From CAVWNR01 sp963756525 (lineage in GTDB: Bacteria > Actinomycetota > Actinomycetes > Mycobacteriales > Jatrophihabitantaceae): a stretch of 64,000 nucleotides of DNA. The stretch lies in NCBI GenBank assembly GCA_963756525.1, contig CAVWNR010000003.1, forward strand, positions 434,001 through 498,000, read 5' to 3'. A program made the position numbers and the translations under genes. Positions within the stretch are counted from its first letter, which is position 1; each line of letters starts with the position of its first letter. Shown here one piece after another: positions 23,910-33,522 of this stretch. Under the pieces are notes generated by a model. The model saw nothing but the letters and a program-made list of their open reading frames with translations. It did no database searches and was not told the DNA's origin.

Positions 23910-25349
23910 ATGACCGGAGGACAGTTGCTCATCAACGGCGAGTGGGCGTCAAGCGCCGACGGCCGGATCGAGGACGTCCGCTCCCCGTACGACGGCCGGG
24001 TCGTCGGCCAGGTCGCTGTCGCCAGCGGCGCCGACGCCGATCGGGCGCTGGCCGCCGCCGAGCACGGCGCGGCGGTGTGGCGCGAGACACCTGCCCACGC
24101 GCGCCTCGACGTGCTCATGCGGGCCGCCGCGCTCGTCGACCAGCGCGGCGAAGCCATCGCGGAACTCCTCACCGGGGAAAACGGCAAGACCATCACCGAA
24201 GCGCGCGGCGAGGTCGGTCGGGCCAGCGACATGATCAGGCTGGCCGGGTACGAAGGCACCCAGCTGTACGGCGACAGCCTGCCACTGGACGCCCACCGCG
24301 GTACGGGCCTGGACAAGATCGGCTTTACGCTGCGCCAGCCCTGCGGGGTGGTGGTCGCGATTACGCCGTTCAACTACCCGTCGCTGCTCGTGCTGCACAA
24401 GGTGGCGCCGGCGCTCGCCGCCGGTAACGCCGTCGTCCTCAAGCCGGCGCGAGCGACTCCGCTGACCGCGTTGGCGTTGGCGCGCGCGTTCGCCGACGCC
24501 GGGCTGCCCGCGGGTGTGCTCAACGTCCTCACCGGGCCGGGTGGGCAGCTCGGGAACGCACTGGTCAGCGATCCGAGGGTCCGTAAGGTCTCCTTCACCG
24601 GGTCGACCGCGGTCGGCGAGCAGATCGCCCGCACCGCCGGGGTGAAGAAGTTGTCCCTCGAGCTCGGCGCGTCGTGCCCCGTGGTCGTTCTGCCGGACGC
24701 GGACGTTGAGGCCGCGGCCGATGCCATCGCATCGGGCGGCTACATCAACGCCGGACAGGTATGCATCTCCGTTCAGCGCGTCATCACTCATCCGGCCGTT
24801 CACGGCGATCTCCTGGATGCCCTCGTCCCCAGGGTGCAGGCCATCCCGTACGGGGACCCGTCGAAGGACGGCACGCGGCTGGGGACGCTCATCAGCGAGG
24901 CAGAGGCCCGCCGCGTCGAGGACACGCTTCGCGCGGCCGTCGAGGACGGGGCCAAGCTGCTCACCGGCGGAGAGCGAGACGGCGCCCTGGTCGCGCCGGC
25001 CGTCGTCGACGGCGTCGCACCGACCGCGGCGCTGAACCAGGAGGAGCTCTTCGGCCCCGCCGTAGCTGTGTCAACCGCGGAGGACTGGACCACCGCCATC
25101 GCGTACGCCAACTCCACCCCGTACGGGCTCGGCGCCGGCGTGTTCACCAAGGACGTCTCCGCCGCCGTGCGCGCCATGCGCCAGATCGACGCAGGGGTCA
25201 TCCACATCAACTGGACCCCGCTGTGGCGCGCCGACCTGATGCCCTACGGCGGCCTGAAGGCTTCCGGCATCGGCAAGGAAGGCTTCCGCACCGCCGTGTC
25301 GGAGATGACCGAGGAGAAGACGATCATCCTGCACGGCCGGCCCTGGTAA
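23910..25349 (+). CDS. NAD(P)-dependent aldehyde dehydrogenase
   Basis: 479 aa, ATG preceded by GGGAGGCAGGAG. ITPFNYPSLL, the glycine-rich VSFTGSTAVGEQI, LELGASCPVVV (general-base Glu) and the nucleophile in GQVCISVQR are all in place, as is EELFGPAVAV. The family oxidises aldehydes to acids. VCISVQR at the cysteine resembles the lactaldehyde/succinate-semialdehyde group and not the CoA-acylating MmsA type at 37800, so it is not a duplicate of IolA. Likely to take a semialdehyde from the aldolase encoded two genes downstream. Confidence 0.9.
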   Translation: MTGGQLLINGEWASSADGRIEDVRSPYDGRVVGQVAVASGADADRALAAAEHGAAVWRETPAHARLDVLMRAAALVDQRGEAIAELLTGENGKTITEARGEVGRASDMIRLAGYEGTQLYGDSLPLDAHRGTGLDKIGFTLRQPCGVVVAITPFNYPSLLVLHKVAPALAAGNAVVLKPARATPLTALALARAFADAGLPAGVLNVLTGPGGQLGNALVSDPRVRKVSFTGSTAVGEQIARTAGVKKLSLELGASCPVVVLPDADVEAAADAIASGGYINAGQVCISVQRVITHPAVHGDLLDALVPRVQAIPYGDPSKDGTRLGTLISEAEARRVEDTLRAAVEDGAKLLTGGERDGALVAPAVVDGVAPTAALNQEELFGPAVAVSTAEDWTTAIAYANSTPYGLGAGVFTKDVSAAVRAMRQIDAGVIHINWTPLWRADLMPYGGLKASGIGKEGFRTAVSEMTEEKTIILHGRPW

Positions 25350-25405
25350 GCGCCCCGACGTCCCGTGCTGTTCAAGCGCGTCCTGCGCATCCCGAGGAGA
25401 ACGAC

Positions 25406-27367
25406 ATGACCAGCAACCGCTCCCTGCGGCTCACCACGGCCCAAGCCTTGGTCCTCTACCTGTCCAAGCAGCACAGCATCAGCGACGGTGAGCGGCGTCG
25501 CCTGATTCCGGCCGCTCTTGGAATTTTCGGACACGGCAATGTAGCTGGGATGGGCCAGGCGCTGGACCAGTACTCCGCCGACCTGCCGTTCATCCAGGGC
25601 CGCAACGAGCAGAACCTCGTGCACCTGGCCAGCGGCTTTGCCAAGGCCTCCCGCCGGCGCGCCGCCCTGGCGGTCACCGCCTCCATCGGGCCCGGCGCTT
25701 TGAACATGGTCACCGGTGCCGCTCTGGCGACGGTCAACCGGTTGCCCGTGCTGCTGCTTCCAGGAGACTCCTACGCAACCCGACGCCAGGGCCCGGTGCT
25801 GCAGCAGCTGCAGCACCCGATCGAGGCGGACGCCAGCGTCAACGACGCCTTCCGCCCGGTGGCCCGGTTCTTCGACCGCATCACCCGTCCCGAGCAGCTT
25901 CTCACCGCGCTCCCAGCCGCGATGCGCGTGCTCGTCGATCCCGTGCACACCGGCGCGGTCGTCCTGGCGCTTCCGCAGGACATCCAGTCGGTGGCCGACG
26001 AATTCCCGGCGGAGTTCTTCGCCGAACGCGACTGGATCATCCGCCGGCCGGCGCCCGACCGGGAAGAGGTGGCGGCCCTGGCCGGGATGATCAAGGCTGC
26101 GCAGCGGCCGCTCATCATCGCCGGGGGCGGCGTCGTGTATGCCGGCGCGAGCTCCGAGCTCGAGCGGCTCGCTGACGTCGCGGGTATCCCGGTCGCCGAG
26201 ACCTTCGCTGGCAAGGGCGCCGTCGGCACCGACGCCTGGTGGCAGCTCGGCGGCATCGGACTGGAGGGCAATCCAGCGACCAACGAGGTGGCTCGGTCCG
26301 CCGACCTGGTCGTCGCCGTCGGTTCGCGCCTGACCGACTTCGCCACCGCGTCGCAGTCGCTGTTCGCGCACCCCGACGTGCGGTTCGCGAGCATCAACGT
26401 CGATCCGCGCGACGCCGACCGCCTCGGAGCCGTGTCCGTGCTCGCCGACGCCAAGCTGTCCCTAAGAGACCTGACCGACACGCTGGTCGCCGATGGCGTC
26501 ACCTCATCCAGCGCGTGGCGCGACGCCGTGACCGCCGCCAAGGCTGGCTGGGCGCCGGCCCGTGCGGAGGCCCTTAACGCCGACACGCCCGTCGACCTGG
26601 AGGGATTGCGCGCTAAGTCTGCCGACGTCATCCCGGACACAGACGCCGTGCTTACCCAAGGCCAGCTCATCGGGCTGCTGCACGAGCACGCCCAGCGCGG
26701 CGACAGCATCGTGGCGGCCGCCGGCGGCCCGCCCGGAGACCTGCTGAAGATGTGGGACGCCACCGACGAACGCACCTGCCACCTCGAGTTCGGGTTCTCC
26801 TGCATGGGCTATGAGATCCCGGCCGCCATCGGCACCCGGCTCGCGGACGCCGACCCTGCACACCGCGTCACCGCCTTCATCGGTGACGGCACCTTCCTCA
26901 TGGCACCCTCCGAGCTCGCCACCGCAGCCCAGGAGGGTCTGCCCATCACGGTGGTCGTGCCCGACAACCACGGCTACCAGGTCATCCACCGGCTGCAGAT
27001 GCTCACCATGGGCCGCGAGTTCGGCAACGAGTTCCGCTATCGCACCGACCCGTTGACGCTCGACTCGGGCAAGGATGCCGCACTCACCGGCGACTATCTC
27101 CACCTGGACCTTGTGCAGGTGGCGGCTGGGCTAGGCGCTCGGGCGCTGCGTGCCACGACTGCCACCGAGGTTCGGCAGGCTCTGCAAGAGACCCGGTCCG
27201 AGACCCGTCCGGTGGTTATCGTCGTTCCGGTCATCCCGCATGCCGACCTGCCGCCGGCAGGCTGCTGGTGGGACGTCGCGCCCGCCGAGGTTTCCGAGTC
27301 CGATACCGTCCGCGCCGCCCGGGCCGAGTACGAGGCGGGGCGCGCCACGCAGCGGTGGCACGGATGA
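25406..27367 (+). CDS. iolD: IolD-like TPP-dependent trihydroxycyclohexanedione hydrolase
   Basis: 653 aa, ATG preceded by CGAGGAGA. The thiamine-diphosphate fold is complete: N-terminal PYR domain with GFAKASRRRAALAVTASIGPG, and C-terminal PP domain with FIGDGTFLMAPSELATAA and the metal ligand N in VPDNHGYQVI. GNVAGMGQAL and QGRNEQNLVH fit IolD, as does the WWDV end (CWWDVAPAEVSES). IolD opens the ring of 3D-trihydroxycyclohexane-1,2-dione. It is the only intact IolD in the window; the copy in the canonical operon (37.2 kb) is destroyed. Its N-terminus differs from the usual VRLTVAQALVRFL, so substrate may differ. Confidence 0.88.
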   Translation: MTSNRSLRLTTAQALVLYLSKQHSISDGERRRLIPAALGIFGHGNVAGMGQALDQYSADLPFIQGRNEQNLVHLASGFAKASRRRAALAVTASIGPGALNMVTGAALATVNRLPVLLLPGDSYATRRQGPVLQQLQHPIEADASVNDAFRPVARFFDRITRPEQLLTALPAAMRVLVDPVHTGAVVLALPQDIQSVADEFPAEFFAERDWIIRRPAPDREEVAALAGMIKAAQRPLIIAGGGVVYAGASSELERLADVAGIPVAETFAGKGAVGTDAWWQLGGIGLEGNPATNEVARSADLVVAVGSRLTDFATASQSLFAHPDVRFASINVDPRDADRLGAVSVLADAKLSLRDLTDTLVADGVTSSSAWRDAVTAAKAGWAPARAEALNADTPVDLEGLRAKSADVIPDTDAVLTQGQLIGLLHEHAQRGDSIVAAAGGPPGDLLKMWDATDERTCHLEFGFSCMGYEIPAAIGTRLADADPAHRVTAFIGDGTFLMAPSELATAAQEGLPITVVVPDNHGYQVIHRLQMLTMGREFGNEFRYRTDPLTLDSGKDAALTGDYLHLDLVQVAAGLGARALRATTATEVRQALQETRSETRPVVIVVPVIPHADLPPAGCWWDVAPAEVSESDTVRAARAEYEAGRATQRWHG

Positions 27368-28149
27368 CGCCCAACCGCTATGCACTGGACCGCGGCGAGC
27401 TGCGACGGCGCCTCGCGCGCGGGGAGACCACGAACGGCACGTTCGTCGGGGCGGCGACGCCGGTCACCGCAGAGGTGTGCGCCGCAGCCGGTGTTGACTG
27501 GGTCCTGCTCGATCTCGAGCACGGCGCCGGCGGCGAGGAGCAGGCCGGTGGCGTCATCGCCGCCGCGGCCTCCTACGCCGTCCCGACGATCGTCCGGGCG
27601 GAGTCGACCGAGCGGATTCGCGCCGGCCGCCTGCTCGACCTCGGCGCCGCCGGCATCATGTTCCCCCGCATTGACACCGCCGATCAGGCCGCCACATGCG
27701 TCCGGCACCTGCGCTACCCACCGGCCGGGGACCGAGGAGTCGCCACCTATAACCGGATGTGCCAGTACGGATTGGACCCTGGCGCCCTCGACCGCTCCGA
27801 CGCCGACGTCCTCGGCGTCGTCCAGATCGAGACCCGTCCCGCCCTCGAGGCCGTCGAGGACATCGCGGCGATCGACGGTGTCGACGTCTTGTTCGTCGGC
27901 CCCCGCGACCTCACTCACGCCCTCGACGTCCCCGGCCAGACCCAGGCACCGGTCTACCTTGCCGCCCTCGATCGGGTCCTCGGCGCAGCCAAGGGTAACG
28001 CCAAGGCCGCCGGACTCCTGGTGCCCGACGGGGCGGCGGCCGCCCGAATGACGGCGGCCGGCTGGCAGTTCCTCGCCATCGGCTCGGACACCACCCTGCT
28101 CGCCGGCGCCGTCGCCGCCGAACTGCGCAGGGCAGGTGAGGACTCGTGA
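27364..28149 (+). CDS. HpcH/HpaI-family class II aldolase
   Basis: 261 aa; the start overlaps the iolD stop (ATGA). LLDLEHGAGG, IMFPRIDTADQA, VVQIETRPALEAVEDIA and VDVLFVGPRDL are the metal- and substrate-binding strands of the family, with the Glu of QIET and the downstream Asp as metal ligands. These enzymes cleave 2-keto-3-deoxy-sugar acids or 4-hydroxy-2-keto acids to pyruvate plus an aldehyde. An aldolase of this type is not part of the standard myo-inositol route, so this operon probably has its own lower pathway. Confidence 0.9.
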   Translation: MTPNRYALDRGELRRRLARGETTNGTFVGAATPVTAEVCAAAGVDWVLLDLEHGAGGEEQAGGVIAAAASYAVPTIVRAESTERIRAGRLLDLGAAGIMFPRIDTADQAATCVRHLRYPPAGDRGVATYNRMCQYGLDPGALDRSDADVLGVVQIETRPALEAVEDIAAIDGVDVLFVGPRDLTHALDVPGQTQAPVYLAALDRVLGAAKGNAKAAGLLVPDGAAAARMTAAGWQFLAIGSDTTLLAGAVAAELRRAGEDS

Positions 28150-29132
28150 TGACTGCCGTCGACCGACGCGTCGTTGTGGCCCTAGGCGCCGTCGCCCCCG
28201 ACCTCGTCGCCGGGCAACTGCCCCCGGACGTCCGGTTCGTCGCCGATCCAACACCGCGGGACCTCGGCGATGCTACCGGCGCGATCGTGCGGGCGGACGC
28301 CTTAGTGGACAGGGCGATGCTGGAGCGGATGCCGAACCTTCGCGTGATCGCGCGCACCGGCGTTGGCGTCGAGCGCGTCGACGTGCCCGAAGCCACCCGG
28401 CGCGGCATCGCCGTGGTCGTAACGCCGGGCGCCGGCACGCACGCCGTCGCCGAGGGGGCACTGGCGATGGTTCTGCACCTGGTCAAGCGGCTACGCGTCA
28501 CCACCGAGTGCGTCGCCCAGGGCCGCTGGGCCGACCGCGGATCCATCGCTGTCGGTGACCTCGACGGCGCCACCATCGGCATCGTCGGCTACGGCCGGAT
28601 CGGCCGCCGGGTCGGCTCCCTCGCCGCAGCGTTCGGCATGACCGTTCTGGCCGCCGACCCTTACCTTCCGCCGTCCGAAGCGCGCGGACCCGCCGCGCTC
28701 GTCACTGTCGACGAGCTCCGCGCCCGATCTCAGGTCGTCACGCTGCATCTGCCGCTCACCTCGCAGACGCACCACCTCGTCGACGCCGACTTCCTGGCCG
28801 CCATGCCCGCCGGCTCGATATTGGTCAACTGTGGCCGAGGCGGGCTACTCGACCTTGACGCGGCCGCCAGCGCGCTCGCCGACGGCCGGCTCGCCGGCCT
28901 CGGACTTGACGTATTCGACCCCGAACCGCCTCCCTACCATCCAGTCTTCGACCGTCACGACGTCGTCCTCTCGCCCCATCTCATGGGCCTGAGCGCAGGC
29001 GCCACCCGCGCCACCTTCACCGCAGCCGCGCGGGGTGTGGCAGACGTCCTCGACGGACGACGCCCCGCTGCCCTCGCGGACCCCGGATGGAACTTTGCCG
29101 ACCGCGGCACGCCCATGCAGGAGGAACAGTGA
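28146..29132 (+). CDS. D-isomer-specific 2-hydroxyacid dehydrogenase, NAD-dependent
   Basis: 328 aa; its GTG overlaps the previous stop (GTGA). NAD loop GIVGYGRIGRRVGS, catalytic Arg in ARSQVVTLHLPL/VNCGRGGLLD, Glu in LDVFDPEPPP and His in VLSPHLMGLSAG. It would interconvert a 2-keto acid and its D-hydroxy acid, possibly a glycerate, lactate or phosphoglycerate-like intermediate arising from the aldolase encoded just before it. The four-base overlaps on both sides show one tightly coupled operon from iolD to the IolE-like gene. Confidence 0.9.
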   Translation: MMTAVDRRVVVALGAVAPDLVAGQLPPDVRFVADPTPRDLGDATGAIVRADALVDRAMLERMPNLRVIARTGVGVERVDVPEATRRGIAVVVTPGAGTHAVAEGALAMVLHLVKRLRVTTECVAQGRWADRGSIAVGDLDGATIGIVGYGRIGRRVGSLAAAFGMTVLAADPYLPPSEARGPAALVTVDELRARSQVVTLHLPLTSQTHHLVDADFLAAMPAGSILVNCGRGGLLDLDAAASALADGRLAGLGLDVFDPEPPPYHPVFDRHDVVLSPHLMGLSAGATRATFTAAARGVADVLDGRRPAALADPGWNFADRGTPMQEEQ

Positions 29133-30019
29133 CCGACGACCTGACCGACCACGTTGACCGCGTCGCCGGCGCCCCCATCAGCTGGGGGGTCTGCGAGGTT
29201 ACCGGCTGGGGCTACCAGCTACCCGCCGACCAAGTGCTTACGGAGATGACCGAAGTGGGCCTATCTGCCACCGAATTGGGCCCGGACGGCTTCCTGCCCG
29301 CCGACCCCGACCAGCTCGCCAAGACCCTCGCCGACCACCACCTGCAAGCCGTTGGCGGCTTCACCCCGTTCGTCCTGCACCGTGCCGACGTCGACCCGAT
29401 GATCGAACTCGACCGGCTCCTGCCCGCATTCTCGGCGGCGCGCGCCGGCGTCATGGTCCTCTCCGCCGACGCCGGACTGACCGGCTACGACTCGCGGCCA
29501 GACCTCGACGACGACGGATGGCGGCGGCTGCTCAACAACCTCGACCGGGTGGCCGCCCGGGCCGCCGAACAGGGCATCCGCGCCGTTCTCCACCCACACG
29601 TCGGCACCATGGTCGAGAACGGACAAGACGTACAGCGCGTGCTGGACGGTTCGACCATCGCGCTGTGCCTGGACACAGGCCACCTGCTCATCGGCGGCAC
29701 GGATCCCGCCGTCCTCGCCGCAGAGGTGCCTGAGCGTATCGCCCACACCCACTTCAAGGACGTCGACCTCGGCTACGCGCGTCAGGTCCAAGCCGGGCGC
29801 CTCACCTACACCGAGGCCGTGCGGGCCGGCATGTACCGCCCGCTAGGCACTGGAGACGTCGACGTCGCCGCCATCGTGAAGCATCTTCGAGGCAGCGGCT
29901 ACGACGGCTGGTACACCCTCGAGCAGGACACCATGCTCACCGGACCGCCCGCGGGCGAAGGCCCGGTCGCGGACGTCCGGACCAGCGTCAACTACCTGCG
30001 CGGTCTGCTCGCAAGGTGA
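29129..30019 (+). CDS. IolE-like sugar isomerase/dehydratase (TIM barrel), copy 1
   Basis: 296 aa; GTG start overlaps the previous stop by four. The motif run APISWGVCE at the N-terminus, VLHPHVGTMVE, LCLDTGHLLIGG, HTHFKDVD and YTLEQDTMLTG matches 2-keto-myo-inositol (inosose) dehydratase, with the acidic and His metal ligands intact. IolE removes water from inosose to give the substrate of IolD. As it is coupled to the iolD of this operon, the two probably act in sequence. It ends five bases before the convergent lacI-type gene. Confidence 0.88.
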   Translation: MTDDLTDHVDRVAGAPISWGVCEVTGWGYQLPADQVLTEMTEVGLSATELGPDGFLPADPDQLAKTLADHHLQAVGGFTPFVLHRADVDPMIELDRLLPAFSAARAGVMVLSADAGLTGYDSRPDLDDDGWRRLLNNLDRVAARAAEQGIRAVLHPHVGTMVENGQDVQRVLDGSTIALCLDTGHLLIGGTDPAVLAAEVPERIAHTHFKDVDLGYARQVQAGRLTYTEAVRAGMYRPLGTGDVDVAAIVKHLRGSGYDGWYTLEQDTMLTGPPAGEGPVADVRTSVNYLRGLLAR

Positions 30020-30023
30020 GCGT

Positions 30024-31070
30024 TTACAGTGCGGAGCGGCCGTACCACGACGGCGGTTCGTTGTACGGCGTGATCACGTGCACCTGGGAGGGGACGGTCC
30101 GCGGCCTGCCCGCTATGAGTCCGCGCGCTTGCAGCAGAAGTCGGCAGGCGCGCCTCATGTCCGCCCTCAGGTCGTGATACAAGACCGCGGAGATCCGCCG
30201 GGTTCGCAGCAGCGCCCGGTTGTCGCCATCGAGATCGTGCGCCACATACACCTTCGGGGTCATCCCGACCTCGTCGAAGGCCCCGAACGTGGCCCGATTC
30301 CCGCCACCTGCAGAGTAGACGGCGTTGATCGACGGCTGCAGCGCCAGTGCGTACCGAACTGCTGCGAGAATCGCCTTGTCCAAGCCGTCCGTGTCCCGCA
30401 CTTCATAGACCTTCCGCCTTGGTGCCAATTCCGACAATGTCCGCCGGAAACCGCGGACGCGTTCCTCTTCACCGCGGAATGAGGAGTGACTGATGGTAGC
30501 GAGCACGCCTCCAGACCGGCCGGCCCACTGCGTGAGCAAGTACGCAGCCGTCGCGCCGGCAGCGGAGTTGTCCATGCCGACGTACGCCGCGCGCTGGCTG
30601 GCCGGTATGTCCGTCACGAACGTCACCGTGGGAATGCCCCGATCGGCCAGGCGCCCGACGGCGTCGATCACGAGTGGATGGTCGGGCGCTTTGAGGATGA
30701 CCCCTTGCGACCCCCTGTCGCCCAGCGTGTCGAGGAGCGTCGCCACCGCGCCTGGATCGCTGTGCTCGCTCAGATGCGAACGCGCCCGCAACACCGCCGA
30801 CCGTGCCGTCCGCAGTTCGGCCTCCAACGCGTCGCGTGAGGCCATGGCGAAGCGTTCCGGAGTCTGCATGACTAGGTCGACGATGACCGTACGGCCAGAC
30901 AGACTAAGTTGATCCCGTTGCCGTGTAAGCTCACTGATCGCGCGGTTCACCTGCGCCGCCGTCTCCGGTCGCACCCTGTCGCGAGCGTGCAACACCCGAT
31001 CGACCGTCGCCCGGCTGAGCCCTGCCTGGGCCGCGATGTCGACCACGCGATATTCGCGACGAGCGCCCAC
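30024..31070 (-). CDS. LacI-family transcriptional regulator
   Basis: 348 aa, GTG with AGGAGG upstream. N-terminal HTH VVDIAAQAGLSRATVDRVLH then a periplasmic-binding-like domain with GVILKAPDHPLV, AAYVGMDNSAAGATAAYLL and INAVYSAGGGNRATFGAFDE. The HTH reads ATVDRVLHAR, typical of the branch of LacI proteins found with inositol genes, and the sensor domain resembles ribose/inositol binding proteins. Divergent from the Gfo/Idh/MocA gene at 31305, so it probably acts in the 234-bp gap between them, with an inositol or inosose as inducer (inference). Confidence 0.9.
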   Translation of the reverse strand: MGARREYRVVDIAAQAGLSRATVDRVLHARDRVRPETAAQVNRAISELTRQRDQLSLSGRTVIVDLVMQTPERFAMASRDALEAELRTARSAVLRARSHLSEHSDPGAVATLLDTLGDRGSQGVILKAPDHPLVIDAVGRLADRGIPTVTFVTDIPASQRAAYVGMDNSAAGATAAYLLTQWAGRSGGVLATISHSSFRGEEERVRGFRRTLSELAPRRKVYEVRDTDGLDKAILAAVRYALALQPSINAVYSAGGGNRATFGAFDEVGMTPKVYVAHDLDGDNRALLRTRRISAVLYHDLRADMRRACRLLLQARGLIAGRPRTVPSQVHVITPYNEPPSWYGRSAL

Positions 31071-31304
31071 GGCTCCTCCTGTCGGCCGCCCACGCCCTCA
31101 CCTCGTCATGAGGCGTTACTGGGTCGATTTCCGAGTTTACGAGGTGGCCGGTCGACTCGTCCGGCCTTCGAGGTCCAGCCGTCCGCTCAGGAAGGCGCCG
31201 GTCGATGTTTCAGGCGATCATCCTGCCCTCGCGACGACGTGAAGGGAGCCGATCATGACGCGTTCGAAGCGGCATCGGAGTGAGCCCAAAGGAGGCCACC
31301 AGTC

Positions 31305-32318
31305 ATGCCGCACGTGAAGGAACCTCTTCGCATCGGTGTCCTAGGAGCGGCGCGAATCACCGATCTCTCCATCGTGGCGCCGGCCGCAGCGACCGGTCAG
31401 CGGCTCGTGGCGGTCGCGGCGAGGAATCGAGCTCGCGCTGAGACGTTCGCCCGTAAGCGCGGAATTGAGCGCGTAGTTGACACCTACGTGGACGTGATCA
31501 CCGATCCAGAGGTCGAGGTCGTCTACAACCCGTTGCCCAATGGCCTGCATGCTCCGTGGAACCGTTTCGCGCTTCAGGTCGGCAAGCACGTCCTGTCGGA
31601 GAAGCCGTCTGCAAGCAACGCACAGGAGGCGGCGGAGATTCGCGACGCGGCCCGCGCCGCCGGCACCAGGTACATGGAGGCGTTCCACTACCTGTTCCAC
31701 CCGGTGACCCAACGACTCCTGGCCATCGCCGAGTCGGGAGAATTGGGCCAGATTGAGCACGTTGAAACCATGGTCGCCATTCCGGCTCCAGCCGATGCCG
31801 ACCCCCGCTGGTCTCTCGAACTCGCCGGCGGCGCAATGATGGACCTCGGCTGTTACAGCGTTCATGCACAGCGCATGATCGGCAGGTTCGCCGGTGGACC
31901 TCCCGAGCTCGTGTCTGCGCGAGGCGGCCGAAAACCAGGGCTGATGGACATCGACGAGTGGCTAGAGGCTGATCTCGTGTTCCCTGAAGGAGCGACCGGG
32001 TCGGCGCGCTGCCACATGGCCTACGGCGAAGTACAGATGACGTTCCGCATCCAGGGAACGCGCGGCGAAGCGATGGCGCACAACTTTGTTCAGCCGCATC
32101 TAGATGACCGAGTCACGGTTAACACCTCTTCTGGCTCGCGCATCGAGACGCTAGGCAAGCGGTCGTCTTACACCTATCAGCTTGAGGCTTTCGCTTCCGC
32201 GGTTCGTAACGGACACCCGCTGCCGATCGATGCAGACGACGCGATCCTGAACATGCAACTCATCGACGCCTGCTACGAGGCTGCGGGTATGTCACCCAGG
32301 CCGCGCCGCGCGCGCTGA
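31305..32318 (+). CDS. Gfo/Idh/MocA-family oxidoreductase (dihydrodiol/xylose dehydrogenase-like)
   Basis: 337 aa, ATG with AAAGGAGG upstream. Cofactor loop GVLGAARITDLSIV, EKPSASNAQEA, and GGAMMDLGCYSVHAQRM, the active-site stretch of the branch that includes D-xylose and dihydrodiol dehydrogenases. This differs from the IolG-type IHDYD/VHDFD stretch, so it probably handles a different sugar or the reverse step. It stands alone between the lacI gene and a convergent iolG operon, so it is probably under LacI control. Confidence 0.87.
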   Translation: MPHVKEPLRIGVLGAARITDLSIVAPAAATGQRLVAVAARNRARAETFARKRGIERVVDTYVDVITDPEVEVVYNPLPNGLHAPWNRFALQVGKHVLSEKPSASNAQEAAEIRDAARAAGTRYMEAFHYLFHPVTQRLLAIAESGELGQIEHVETMVAIPAPADADPRWSLELAGGAMMDLGCYSVHAQRMIGRFAGGPPELVSARGGRKPGLMDIDEWLEADLVFPEGATGSARCHMAYGEVQMTFRIQGTRGEAMAHNFVQPHLDDRVTVNTSSGSRIETLGKRSSYTYQLEAFASAVRNGHPLPIDADDAILNMQLIDACYEAAGMSPRPRRAR

Positions 32319-32513
32319 AGGCGAGAATGCGAAGAGAGCCTGCCACCGACCGGCAACCGTCCGAGCGTCGCGGACCAATTTGAGGCTCTCCTCACGGTCA
32401 CAGCGGGTGCCCACCGCGGCTTGTCGTCGGGCGATCATCACCGAGCCGTTCGCCAGGTATCGCCGCTCGGCGCAGTAGGTGCCGCGACGAGTCGCACGCT
32501 CGCGCGGGAACGG

Positions 32514-33521
32514 TCAGGAGTAGATCCGCGGCTTGTCGATTAGCTGCACGGCCACCCGCTCGCCGCTGTAGAGCGCGGCCACGCCCGCGTCGCAGACCAC
32601 CTGGGCCGCGTATCCGTCCCAAGAGCTCGGACCGGTCGCACCGTTACCGGCGGCGACGGCGTTGAGCCATTCTTGGAGCTCGATGTCGTACGCCGCGACG
32701 AAGCGCTCCCGCCAGTCGACGGGTACCGCGGTACCAACCCGGTTGTCCCTACGCAATACCACGGCACCGCCGTCGGCCAGTGCAGCCGTCCCTTGCTCGC
32801 CCACGACTTCACCGCGAATGTCGTACCCGTAGCGGATGTTCACCGACGTCTCAACCGTGACGAGCACACCGCTTGCGGTTCGCAACAGCATCAGCAGCGG
32901 GTCCTGTAGGCCCCGGCCCAGGCTGTTCGGCTTCGCCGCCAGCACCTGGATACTGGTGAGCTCCTCGCCCAGCATCCAACGGATGACGTCAAAGTCGTGG
33001 ACGGCGGTGTCGGTGATCGCCATGTCCTTGGTGTGGTGCGACGGCACGGACGGGTTGCGGTGGGCCGAGTAGTAAAGGAGCGGTGCGCCGATGTCGCCGC
33101 TATCGACGGTCTGCTTCAGCAGGCGGTATGCGGCGTCGTAGCGGCGCATGAAGCCGACTTGCACCATGCGTCGGCCGCCTGCAACCTCGGCCTCGATGAT
33201 GTTCCGGCAGGCCACTTCGGTGGTGGCTAGCGGCTTTTCACAGAACACTGGCTTGCCCGCGGCAATGGACGCCATGACGTATTCCTCGTGTGTCGGTCCC
33301 CACGATGAGACGAGGACGGCATCGACGCCTGCGTTCGCGATCAGGTCGAGCCCGGACGGGTGCACGTCGGCGCCCTGGAGTCCGGCCGCTACTTGACCGG
33401 CGACATCCGGGTTGGCATCCGACACGGCCACGACCTCCGCTCCAGACAGCACGGTCGTGAGCCGACGGATGTGGTCCTGGCCGATCATGCCGGTGCCGAT
33501 CACCCCAACTCGCACCGTCAT
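32514..33521 (-). CDS. iolG: Inositol 2-dehydrogenase, IolG family
   Basis: 335 aa. GVIGTGMIGQDHIRRL is the NAD loop, PVFCEKPLATT holds the catalytic Lys, and MAITDTAVHDFDVIRWMLGE is the IolG active-site stretch with Asp and His. The C-terminal WDGYAAQVVCDAG is also typical. It oxidises myo-inositol to 2-keto-myo-inositol. The stop of the IolE-like gene lies one base upstream of this start, so the two are an operon, with a degraded GntR gene in front. Of the four dehydrogenases this is the best match to IolG. Confidence 0.9.
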   Translation of the reverse strand: MTVRVGVIGTGMIGQDHIRRLTTVLSGAEVVAVSDANPDVAGQVAAGLQGADVHPSGLDLIANAGVDAVLVSSWGPTHEEYVMASIAAGKPVFCEKPLATTEVACRNIIEAEVAGGRRMVQVGFMRRYDAAYRLLKQTVDSGDIGAPLLYYSAHRNPSVPSHHTKDMAITDTAVHDFDVIRWMLGEELTSIQVLAAKPNSLGRGLQDPLLMLLRTASGVLVTVETSVNIRYGYDIRGEVVGEQGTAALADGGAVVLRRDNRVGTAVPVDWRERFVAAYDIELQEWLNAVAAGNGATGPSSWDGYAAQVVCDAGVAALYSGERVAVQLIDKPRIYS

Positions 33522-33522
33522 C

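Noticed and set aside
30078..30912. Two plus-strand frames opposite the LacI-type regulator
   Set aside because: They are shadows of a clear lacI-family gene with HTH and sensor motifs on the minus strand.
32334..32390. GAGAGCCT/AGGCTCTC inverted repeat as a bidirectional terminator between convergent genes
   Set aside because: The 8-bp stem has a 41-base loop and no T-tract on either strand, too weak to call.
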